From assembly GCA_963837445.1 (NCBI GenBank), contig CAWINK010000020.1, positions 124,001-188,000 on the forward strand: DNA of 64,000 nt, written 5' to 3'. The stretch comes from JACVRW01 sp963837445. GTDB lineage: Bacteria > Actinomycetota > Thermoleophilia > Solirubrobacterales > Thermoleophilaceae. The notes under the pieces were generated by a model. That model was given only the letters and a program-made list of their open reading frames with translations. It did not search any database and was not told the origin of the DNA. Positions 27,236 to 34,212 of the stretch are shown here, one piece after another (positions within the stretch are counted from its first letter, which is position 1; every line of letters starts with the position of its first letter). Both the position numbers and the translations under genes were made by a program.

Positions 27236-28116
27236 GGGCGGAACTCCTCCTCCCAGCTCGCGCCGCCGTCGCCAGTGTGCACGATGGTACCGTCGCTCAG
27301 CGCGAGGTAGAGCTCGTCGCCGGAGACCGGGTCGAACGCGTAGGGCTCGCCGTCCACCCGGCCCACCTCGTCGAAGCTGTCGCCCCCGTCCTCGGACACG
27401 CTCACGGTGCCGTTCTTGGCGGCGAGGTAGAGCCGCTCCGGCTCGGGCCACGCCAGCCGCGAGCCCTCCCCGCGCAGCATCGGCCGCCAGCTCTCGCCCT
27501 CGTCCTCGGAGCGGAACAGCGTGTCGTCGGTGGCCGCCAGCACGAGCGCCTCGTCCTCCGGATCGACCTCGAAGTCGATGATCAGCCCGCGCGGAGTGAA
27601 GTGCTCGGCGAAGCTGCGCCCGCCGTCCTCCGAGATGATCAGCGCGCTCAGCACCGCATCCCAGGCGTACAGGCGGTCGTGCTTGAAGACGATCTTGTGC
27701 AGGTCGGCGTCGCCCAGGCGCGAGACCACGCTCCAGCTCTTTCCACCGTCGTCCGAGCGCAGGTACCCGAGGTACTGGGGAAGCGTGCGCTGGTCCGGAT
27801 GGCCGCTGCCCACCAGCTCGCCCTGCGGGTCGAGATCGAGCTCGAGAAACGTGCCGACGGTGGCCTGCTTGCCGCCGGCCTCGATCGTGCCGCGGATGCG
27901 CCGCACCTTCTCGGTATCGGGGTCGATGCGGAAGAAGCCGCGGTTGGTGGTGAGTAGGAACTCGCCGGTGTCCTGGTCGCGCTCCAGCGAGTTCACGAAC
28001 GGGGGCCGCTTTGAGAGGTCGACCAGGCGGCTGGAACGTCCCGCCTCCTCCGAGGAGTCGCCGCAGCCGCCCGCGCAAAGCGCGGCGGCGAGCGCGAGCG
28101 CCAGCGCCCGCCTCAT
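27232..28116 (-). CDS. lipoprotein with BNR/Ycf48-like beta-propeller
   Basis: 294 residues. A lipoprotein signal (ALALALAAALCAGGCGDSSE) puts the lipidated Cys at about residue 18. The mature part is a propeller with recurring SxDGGxSW/F motifs: RSDDGGKSWSVVSRL, SEDGGRSFAEHF, RSEDEGESWRPML, SEDGGDSFDEVGR and HTGDGGASWEEEF. These are Asp-box/BNR repeats as in sialidase-like and Ycf48-like photosystem assembly factors, here on the outer face of the membrane. The ATG overlaps the stop of the membrane protein gene upstream (ATGA), and its own stop overlaps the next gene, so the three are one coupled operon. Function unknown. Confidence 0.82.
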   Translation of the reverse strand: MRRALALALAAALCAGGCGDSSEEAGRSSRLVDLSKRPPFVNSLERDQDTGEFLLTTNRGFFRIDPDTEKVRRIRGTIEAGGKQATVGTFLELDLDPQGELVGSGHPDQRTLPQYLGYLRSDDGGKSWSVVSRLGDADLHKIVFKHDRLYAWDAVLSALIISEDGGRSFAEHFTPRGLIIDFEVDPEDEALVLAATDDTLFRSEDEGESWRPMLRGEGSRLAWPEPERLYLAAKNGTVSVSEDGGDSFDEVGRVDGEPYAFDPVSGDELYLALSDGTIVHTGDGGASWEEEFRP

Positions 28117-29450
28117 CCCTGAGCTGCGGCAAGCAGCCACAGTGCGAGCGTGGTGAACCCCACCATCACGCCCAGCATCCAGTATTGCGATCGCACGGCG
28201 AGCCGCGACCCGGGGTAGAGCGAGAGCGCGCGGTCGTGCGCCAGGACCAGCGCGGCCACGTGGCCCGTGACCACGAAGCCCACCTGCAGGTACCACGCCT
28301 GGTTCTGGCTAATCGCGCCGTAGTCGATCGCCGCGCTGGCCGTGCCGAACAGGTTCCAGCCCTCGCCGAGCGGGTCGGAGGCGAGGTAGGCGATCGACTG
28401 GCCCTCGAAGAGCAGGAAGGTCAGGTAGTGGGCCGCCACGTACACGAGCGCGATCGGCACCAGCGAGTGCACGAAGGCGCGTCGTAGCTGCGCCGCGTCC
28501 AGGTTGCCCCCCACCGAGCGGGCGCCCGCCACCCCCACCGCGTAGAAGGCGCTCACGAGCGCCACCCCGGCCGCCAGCCCGATCGTGGCCACCAGCCGCG
28601 GGTAGTCGAGCGCCGCCTCGCCCGTCAGGTCGTTCCAGAACTGGCCCTGGCTGATCCCGTCGAACGTGACGGTGCCGATCATGACCAGCACGAGCGCAAC
28701 CGTTCCCGGCACCACGTCCAGCCGCGGCAGCCCGGCAAGCGGGGGTCTCAGGCCCACCACGCCGTCGCGGCGCTCGAACGGGGAGATGCGCGAGAACAGG
28801 TCGAAGTACACCGCGAAGGCCTCGCCGCGGCGCGTCCACGTGTCGACCCCGAACGCGGCCTGCCCCGAGAGCGTCACGACCGTGTAGCCGAGCACCGCGA
28901 CGGCCAGCGTCCGCGGGTCCTCGCTCCACTCCGAGGCGAGCTCGATCCAGGTGAAGCCGAGCAAGCCGGCCACAGCGGGCCAGTGCCCCAGCCACTCGGG
29001 ATAGGACCGGTGGCGCAGCGGCCGCCCTCCGCGCGCACGCGTGAGAACCCAGCCGCCCGCCCGCCCGAGCGCACGCCAGGGGCTGAAGCTGGCGAAGATG
29101 TTTCCGAACAGCGCGCTCGCGAACACGAGCCCGACCCAGAAGATGATGAACACGAAGCTCGGAGCGAAGTTGTCGAGCGGGCTCTGCGTGCCCGCGAAGC
29201 CGGCCACGAGCACGAGGCCGAGCAGCACGACGCCGGTGATGCCGCACAGGATCTCGACCGGCCGTGATGCCGGCACCCGGCCGAGCGCGCCCGGCAGCGG
29301 GCGCCAGCGGTCGCGCGTGAGCTTCGGCTCCGGCCACAGCACCGCCAGGGCCACGAACGAGACGAGCAGCACCAGTGCGGCCGCCCACACGAACAGCCAC
29401 TCCGGGATTGGCAGGTCGGCACGCTGAACGAGCCCGTGAGCGAGCAGCAC
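28113..29450 (-). CDS. multi-pass membrane protein (fenitrothion hydrolase-like family)
   Basis: 445 residues with about eleven predicted membrane helices. The start (AHGLVQRADLPIPEWLFVWA) and inner segments (NIFASFSPWRALGRAGGW, FGVDTWTRRGEAFAVYFDLF, LGEGWNLFGTASAAIDYG) match a conserved actinobacterial family often annotated as fenitrothion hydrolase; that label comes from a single activity report and may not describe the native role. GTG 29450 is the first possible start after the upstream stop. It is the first gene of the coupled operon with the lipoprotein and the two calcium-binding secreted proteins, so a role in export, copper handling or surface assembly is conceivable but unproven. 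Confidence 0.72.
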   Translation of the reverse strand: MLLAHGLVQRADLPIPEWLFVWAAALVLLVSFVALAVLWPEPKLTRDRWRPLPGALGRVPASRPVEILCGITGVVLLGLVLVAGFAGTQSPLDNFAPSFVFIIFWVGLVFASALFGNIFASFSPWRALGRAGGWVLTRARGGRPLRHRSYPEWLGHWPAVAGLLGFTWIELASEWSEDPRTLAVAVLGYTVVTLSGQAAFGVDTWTRRGEAFAVYFDLFSRISPFERRDGVVGLRPPLAGLPRLDVVPGTVALVLVMIGTVTFDGISQGQFWNDLTGEAALDYPRLVATIGLAAGVALVSAFYAVGVAGARSVGGNLDAAQLRRAFVHSLVPIALVYVAAHYLTFLLFEGQSIAYLASDPLGEGWNLFGTASAAIDYGAISQNQAWYLQVGFVVTGHVAALVLAHDRALSLYPGSRLAVRSQYWMLGVMVGFTTLALWLLAAAQG

Positions 29451-29459
29451 CGTCGGCGG

Positions 29460-29762
29460 TCAGCGCCGGATCGCGAACAGGACCCGGGCGCCCTTGGAGC
29501 ACCGGAACGCGATGCGGGTGTCGCGGCCGTACTTTCGGCAGCTGTAGCCACTCGGCTTGTCGTGCTGGACGAGGTAACGGCGGGCGTACCGGCGCGCCCG
29601 CGTGCAGCGGATCTGGTCCGACTTGATGTTGTAGCGCTTGCCGCCCGCCTCGAGCATTCCGCAATTGCGCGGAGGCACCGGCGCCCATGCCGACCCCGGC
29701 CCCATGGCGACGACGAGCGCGAGCGTGATAGCGGTGACGACGAGACTGCGTTGAGCGATCAA
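29460..29762 (-). CDS. small secreted cysteine-containing protein
   Basis: 100 residues with a signal peptide (LVVTAITLALVVAMGPGSAW). The mature part (about 73 residues) is strongly basic with four cysteines spaced for two disulphides (NCGMLEAGGKRYNIKSDQIRCT; SCRKYGRDTRIAFRC). The stop lies 9 bp before the membrane-protein gene, so it may head that operon. The fold is not recognised; small basic secreted proteins of this kind occur in soil actinobacteria. Confidence 0.68.
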   Translation of the reverse strand: MIAQRSLVVTAITLALVVAMGPGSAWAPVPPRNCGMLEAGGKRYNIKSDQIRCTRARRYARRYLVQHDKPSGYSCRKYGRDTRIAFRCSKGARVLFAIRR

Positions 29763-29796
29763 GCTGCCCTCTCCCTTCGCTGCCCAAAGAGCGTAG

Positions 29797-29826
29797 CGCC
29801 CCGAACAGGATTCGACCTGCGGCTTA
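29797..29826 (-). repeat. degenerate tRNA-Arg 3'-end fragment
   Basis: These 30 bases resemble the T-arm and acceptor end of the tRNA-Arg(CCT) at 46,499, with a G-to-A change and one missing base, in the same orientation. The piece ends 11 bp before the amt stop. It looks like an old attachment-site scar. Confidence 0.5.
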
Positions 29827-29837
29827 CTTGCGACCGG

Positions 29838-31148
29838 CTAGCCGGGGTTTGCCACCGTGACCTCGCCGGCGGGGTCCGGCTCCGGAGCGACGAGGATCGC
29901 GCCCTCGCCCGACACGTACGCCTCCTCGCCGTGCTGGATCACGTCCATCCCGAGCGCCTCCTCGCGCTGGGTCGCGCGCAGCGGCATGAGCAGGCCGATC
30001 AGCTTCAGCAGCGCGAACGTCATCACGAACGCGTACACGGGAGCCGCAAGGGCTGCCAGCGCCTGGTCCCCGAGCTGGGCGGCGTTGCCGTAGAGGAGCC
30101 CGTCCGAGATGCCGTTCCACGACTCCTGCGCGAAGAAGCCGACGAAGAGGATGCCGGTTAGGCCCGCGATCCCGTGGGCGGCCAGCACGTCAAGGGTCTC
30201 GTCGACGCGCGTCCGCGGCCGGAACGCGATGACCGCGTAGCAGGGCAGCGCCCCGGCAGCTCCCAGGGCCATCGCCCAGCCGGGGCTCACGAAGCCGCCA
30301 GCCGGGGTGATCAGCACGCAGCCGACGATGATCGCCGTGGCCGCGCCGATGGCCGTGACCGTCCGGCCACGGATCAGGTCGAGGGCGAACCAGACGATGA
30401 GGCTGGTCGCCGGGCAGAGCAGGGTGTTGGTAAAGGCGAGCACGCTGTTCTGGCCGGTACCGAAGCCGCTTCCTCCGTTGAAGCCGAACCACCCGAACCA
30501 CAGGAGTCCGGCGCCCAGCAGGACGTAGATGGCGTTGTGCGGCAGCAGGGCCAGCCTGCCGTAGTCCTTCCGCGCTCCGACCACAAGAGCAGCCGCCAGA
30601 GCCGAGAAGCCGGAGGCCATCTCGACGGGTACGCCGCCGGCGAAGTCGAGCGTGCCCCCGTTGAACAGCCAGCCGGGGCCGAAGGCCCAGTGCGCGAGCA
30701 CCGAGTACACGAGCACCGACCACAGCGCGGCGAAGACGAGGAACGCCCCGAAGCGCATCCGCTCGACCACCGCGCCCGAGATGAGGGCAACCGTGATGAT
30801 GCAGAAGGTCCCCTGGAAGGCGAAGAACAGTAGGTGGGGAATCGTCGATCCCTCGCGCGGTTCGAGCGTGACGTCCTTGAGGAAGGCGTGGTCGAAACCG
30901 CCGATGATCTCGTTGGCCTCGCCGAACGCGAACGAGTAGCCGATCGCCGCCCAGGTGACCGTGGCGATCGCGATCGCCGCGACGCACATCATGAAGGTGT
31001 TGAGCGTGTTCTTCGAGCGCACCAGCCCCGCGTAGAACAGGCCGAGCGCGGGGGTCATCAGCAGCACCAGGGCGGTGGCGGCGAGCATCCACGCCGTGTC
31101 CCCGGTGTCCACCTTGGCAGCCTGCGCGAGAACTAGGGCCTCCATCAC
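29838..31148 (-). CDS. amt: ammonium transporter
   Basis: An Amt/Mep channel of 436 residues that conducts ammonium across the cytoplasmic membrane. Eleven helices are visible, with the family motifs DTAWMLAATALVLLMTPALG, GLVRSKN, FFAFQGTFCIITVALISGA and GWFGFNGGSGFG. The second pore His is present (AAHGIAGLTG, about residue 325). At the position of the first pore His the protein has Glu (FAGGVPVEMASG, Glu at about 176), as in fungal Mep1/Mep3-like transporters. GTG 31148 (followed by ATG) overlaps the glnB stop, the usual glnB-amt pairing in which PII blocks the channel. Confidence 0.93.
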   Translation of the reverse strand: MMEALVLAQAAKVDTGDTAWMLAATALVLLMTPALGLFYAGLVRSKNTLNTFMMCVAAIAIATVTWAAIGYSFAFGEANEIIGGFDHAFLKDVTLEPREGSTIPHLLFFAFQGTFCIITVALISGAVVERMRFGAFLVFAALWSVLVYSVLAHWAFGPGWLFNGGTLDFAGGVPVEMASGFSALAAALVVGARKDYGRLALLPHNAIYVLLGAGLLWFGWFGFNGGSGFGTGQNSVLAFTNTLLCPATSLIVWFALDLIRGRTVTAIGAATAIIVGCVLITPAGGFVSPGWAMALGAAGALPCYAVIAFRPRTRVDETLDVLAAHGIAGLTGILFVGFFAQESWNGISDGLLYGNAAQLGDQALAALAAPVYAFVMTFALLKLIGLLMPLRATQREEALGMDVIQHGEEAYVSGEGAILVAPEPDPAGEVTVANPG

Positions 31149-31498
31149 GCACCCACGGGAGTCACGGCGGCGTCATCGGTCTCGCTGGTGCGGATCCGGA
31201 CCACGCGCTCCAGCGGCACGACGAAGATCTTGCCGTCGCCCACCTCGCCGGTCCGTCCGCCCTCGCACAGGGCCGAGATCGTCGGCTCCACGAACGGGTC
31301 GGAAACCGCGATCTCGAAGCGGACCTTGTCCGACAGGCCCATCTTCACCGTCGTGCCGCGGTAGGTCTCGACCCGATCGAGCTCACCTCCGTGGCCCTGG
31401 ACCCGGCTGAGCGAAACCCCCCGCACCTCGGCCCGATAGAGCGCCTCGAGTACGTCGTTCGCCTTCTCCGGCCGGACGATGCCGATCACGAGCTTCAC
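31145..31498 (-). CDS. glnB: nitrogen regulatory protein P-II
   Basis: A PII signal protein of 117 residues sensing 2-oxoglutarate and ATP/ADP and gating the adjacent Amt. It begins KLVIGIVRPEKANDVLEAL, with the modifiable Tyr in ETYRGTT (about residue 46) and the C-terminal signature RTGEVGDGKIFVVPLERVVR. The T-loop (GHGGELDRVETYRGTTVKMG) differs from the GRQKGHTELYRG form of proteobacterial GlnB/GlnK. It is the first gene of the glnB-amt pair, whose stop and start overlap. No glnD or glnA lies in the window. Confidence 0.92.
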   Translation of the reverse strand: MKLVIGIVRPEKANDVLEALYRAEVRGVSLSRVQGHGGELDRVETYRGTTVKMGLSDKVRFEIAVSDPFVEPTISALCEGGRTGEVGDGKIFVVPLERVVRIRTSETDDAAVTPVGA

Positions 31499-31561
31499 GG
31501 TCCCGCTCCTTCCTGGTGACCTGCCCTGGACAGGGCTTCCTCCCGACGAGGGCGCGGGAGG

Positions 31562-31851
31562 CTAACGCGATCCGGGCGGTCCTGCCTCAGGCGGTGGGTG
31601 GGCGCCATGCACGCGCTGCCGGCCTTCGGTGGGCGGCTCGTCGAACTCGCCGTGCCACACCGCCACGTCGCCGCCGACGACGACCGGACGCCCGCCGGTC
31701 TCGACGACGACCACCTGCATGCCGCGTGTGTGGCCCGGCGCCGGGAGGAGTCGGAGCCCGGGAAGCAGCTCGAGCTCGCCGTCGACCGGCACGTACTGCA
31801 CGAGCAGGTCGGCAACGCGGACCGGCGTGACGGTGATCGAGGCGGGGGCGT
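31562..31851 (-). pseudogene. metallo-beta-lactamase-fold protein, C-terminal fragment
   Basis: About 90 codons without a start read like the second half of a small metallo-beta-lactamase-fold hydrolase: LLVQYVPVDGELELLPGLRL, LPAPGHTRGMQVVVVETGGR (the APGHTxG metal-binding His segment) and PVVVGGDVAVWHGEFDEPPT (the GGD metal site). The first half with HxHxDH is absent; the sigma-factor gene lies where it should be. After PPTEG the text loses family character. It looks like a remnant cut off by rearrangement next to glnB. Confidence 0.55.
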
Positions 31852-32838
31852 TCAACTCGTACCGACAGTTGCGCTGAGCGTGGCCGGCAGGCCGAAGTGC
31901 TCGAACACCGCGCCGTCGAAGGTCACGATTTCGGAGACGACCCCGTCCTGCACCCGCAGGACGTCGATCGCCAGCGGCTCGTACGCGGCGTCGCCCGGCT
32001 TGCGCACGTAGGCCGCGACCGCGGGCTGACCGTTGGCGCCGGTGACGACGCACCGCATGCTGCCGAACGCCTCCGATCCGAACCCGCCGTCGATCCAGCT
32101 CTGCACGACCGTGCTTCGGCCAGTCCAGACGCCGGGCGTCGGCGGCATCGAGAAGCGGACGTCCTCGTGCATGAGCGCGGCCAGGCCCTCGGCGTCGGCG
32201 CGCTCGCTGCACTCGACGTAGCGGGCCAGCAGCTCCCGCTCGGCGGCGGTCGGCTCGGCGGCCTGTTGCCACGCCTCGCGGTCCTCGGGCAGGCTCTTCC
32301 GCAACCCAGCCCGCGCGCGCTGCAGCGCGGAGTTCACCGACGCCTCTGTCGTCTCGAGCAGCCGAGCGGTCTCCTTCGCCGAGCAGCCGAGGACGTCGCG
32401 CAGCACGAGCACGGCCCGCGGCAGCGGCGCGAGGTGCTGGATCGCGGCGATGAACGCCAGCTCGACGGTCTCCTTGGCGAGCGCCACGTCTTCCGGGCCC
32501 TCGCGCCGGTCGGGCAGCTGCTCGAGAAGCTCGTCGGGGTACGGCTGCAGCCACGCGACCTCGCCGCTCGCACTCGGCTGCCGGGGGCGCTTGTCGAGCG
32601 CGTCGAGGCAGGCGTTCGTCGCGATCCGGTACAGCCACGCGCGAACCGACGCGCGGCCCTCGTACGTCTCGCGCCGGCGCCACGCGCGCAGGAACGCTTC
32701 CTGGACGAGGTCCTCGGCCTCCTCGAACGATCCGAGCAGGCGGTAGCAGTGGACGTGCAACTCGCGGCGGTGCGGCTCGACGCGGGCGCCAAAGGCCTGC
32801 TCGTCGAGCGGCCTGAGATCTTCGGTGATGGAGCTCAT
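31852..32838 (-). CDS. ECF RNA polymerase sigma factor with SnoaL-like C-terminal domain (TIGR02960 type)
   Basis: 328 residues. Region 2 covers residues 15-80 (CYRLLGSFEEAEDLVQEAFL, VRAWLYRIATNACLDALDKR) and region 4 residues 130-185 (HLAPLPRAVLVLRDVLGCSA, ETARLLETTEASVNSALQRA). The last 140 residues form an NTF2/SnoaL-like domain (EGLAALMHEDVRFSMPPTPG, VWTGRSTVVQSWIDGGFG, VSEIVTFDGAVFEHFGLP). In such sigma factors the C-terminal domain controls activity in place of a classical anti-sigma factor. ATG 32838 is 44 bp after the VOC gene stop, so the two may share a transcript. The inducing signal is unknown. Confidence 0.88.
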   Translation of the reverse strand: MSSITEDLRPLDEQAFGARVEPHRRELHVHCYRLLGSFEEAEDLVQEAFLRAWRRRETYEGRASVRAWLYRIATNACLDALDKRPRQPSASGEVAWLQPYPDELLEQLPDRREGPEDVALAKETVELAFIAAIQHLAPLPRAVLVLRDVLGCSAKETARLLETTEASVNSALQRARAGLRKSLPEDREAWQQAAEPTAAERELLARYVECSERADAEGLAALMHEDVRFSMPPTPGVWTGRSTVVQSWIDGGFGSEAFGSMRCVVTGANGQPAVAAYVRKPGDAAYEPLAIDVLRVQDGVVSEIVTFDGAVFEHFGLPATLSATVGTS

Positions 32839-32882
32839 GGTGTGTGTGACGGCGGGCGGCCCGAAAACTCATCACCCGGCTT

Positions 32883-33323
32883 TCAGCCGAGCTGCTCGGC
32901 CAGTCCGATGATGATGCCCTCAGGGCCACGAAGGAAGCAGAGCCGGTAGCTGTCCTCGTACTGAGCGATCTCGCCGACGAGCTCGGCGCCGTGGCTGCGC
33001 AGGCGGGCAACGGTGTCGTCGATGTCGTCCACGGTGAACATGATGCGGCGGATGCCCAGCGCGTTCGCAGGCGCGCTTTCCGGCTCGGCTCTGACCGCCG
33101 GCGGCGTGTGGAACCTCGTCAGCTCAACCCGGCCGTGGCCGTCGGGGGTCCGCATCATGGTGATGTCGGCACGGACGTCGTTGAGCCCGACGGTGCTGTC
33201 CACGTAAGGCCCCTCGACCTGCGTCTCGCCCTCCAGCTCCATACCGAGCTCGGCGAAGAACGCCTTGGCAGCCTCGAGGTCGTCGACGACGATGAGAACG
33301 TTGTCCATCCGTTGAAGCGTCAT
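32883..33323 (-). CDS. VOC-family (glyoxalase/bleomycin-resistance fold) protein
   Basis: 146 residues with two beta-alpha-beta-beta-beta modules: NVLIVVDDLEAAKAFFAELG, ELTRFHTPPAV and IMFTVDDIDDTVARLRSHGA, then LCFLRGPEGIIIGLAEQLG. The family includes glyoxalases, dioxygenases and antibiotic-binding proteins; the metal-ligand pattern does not allow a choice here. ATG 33323 has AGGAG 8 nt upstream, better than the longer open frame. It lies just before the ECF sigma factor on the same strand. Confidence 0.82.
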   Translation of the reverse strand: MTLQRMDNVLIVVDDLEAAKAFFAELGMELEGETQVEGPYVDSTVGLNDVRADITMMRTPDGHGRVELTRFHTPPAVRAEPESAPANALGIRRIMFTVDDIDDTVARLRSHGAELVGEIAQYEDSYRLCFLRGPEGIIIGLAEQLG

Positions 33324-33416
33324 GTCGTGGTCTCCTGGTGTCGTGGGCCCCGCCTGTCGTGGCCCTTCACCGTAGGGGGTCAGGGCGTGGCCGCCCTGCC
33401 CCGTGATCGCCAGGCG

Positions 33417-33438
33417 CGTGTAACCGTTTCGTACCCTC
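33417..33438. repeat. short partial copy of the dispersed repeat element
   Basis: These 22 bases match, at 20 positions, the GTACCCGTTTCGTACC-containing core of the longer repeats at 36,616, 38,606 and 45,668. It lies in the 173-bp gap between the VOC and GNAT genes, without a tRNA piece attached. Confidence 0.45.
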
Positions 33439-33496
33439 CTGCGTTTCGTCCGAGGCGATAGCGGGCTCCGCGTCAGCTGTGCTACTGCTGGCTTGC

Positions 33497-34066
33497 TCAG
33501 CGCAGCACCGATGCGCCGAAGTCCTGCGGGACGGCGTCCATGAGTACGACGTTGGTGGGTTGCCCGCGGCTGATCCGCGCGCCGCGGCGCACGCCGATGC
33601 GGCGAAAGCCCGCGCGCTCGTAGGCCGCCAGCCCAGCGGCGTTCGACTCCAACGTCTCGAGCAGCACGTTGCGCAGCTGCAGCACGTGGAACGCGAAGTC
33701 GAGCACGAGGCGGGTGGCCTCGGTGCCGAGGCCCTGGCCGCGGCGCTCGCCGAGAAAGATGGCGAACTCGGCGTTCCCGTGGGCGTGGAGGATTCCGAGC
33801 AGCCCCGCCGTCCCGACGGGCGCGGAGTCCTTGCGGTCGTAGACCGTGAACTCGACCACCTCGGGCTCGCTCTTCGCACCCCGCTCGAGGTTCTCCTCGA
33901 CCCATTTCTCCTGGCTTTCCGGCGTGGCGATGCCCATCTGGTTGAGACCGCACCGGACCGCGGGCTCGTTCATCCAACGCGCGTAGTCGGCGGCGAGGTC
34001 GCGCCGGAGCGGTCCCAGGGCGACCCTATCGCCGACGACGATGAAGTCCGGCTCGTCGTTATCCAT
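33497..34066 (-). CDS. GNAT acetyltransferase (RimJ/RimL type)
   Basis: 189 residues of the acetyl-CoA-dependent GNAT fold. It has GDRVALGPLRRDLAADYARW near the start, FTVYDRKDSAPVGTAGLLGI, the acetyl-CoA loop ERRGQGLGTEATRLVLDFAF (Q/RxxGxG/A motif) and NVLLETLESNAAGLAAYERA followed by GFRRIG. This is the RimJ/RimL subgroup, which acetylates N-termini or small amines; the substrate cannot be told from sequence. ATG 34066 stands alone with its own upstream space. Confidence 0.85.
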   Translation of the reverse strand: MDNDEPDFIVVGDRVALGPLRRDLAADYARWMNEPAVRCGLNQMGIATPESQEKWVEENLERGAKSEPEVVEFTVYDRKDSAPVGTAGLLGILHAHGNAEFAIFLGERRGQGLGTEATRLVLDFAFHVLQLRNVLLETLESNAAGLAAYERAGFRRIGVRRGARISRGQPTNVVLMDAVPQDFGASVLR

Positions 34067-34212
34067 TCGAGCATTGTGTCTAGTCCCGAGCCTGCGGGCG
34101 CGGTCGGAGGGAGGCAGGCCGCACGCTTCCGCTCCCCCTGTCGCCTGCTGAGAGCAGTCTCAGCGACTCGGACCGGAGTGTCGCAAGGCGCGAGACTCGC
34201 GCCGCTCGCCCG

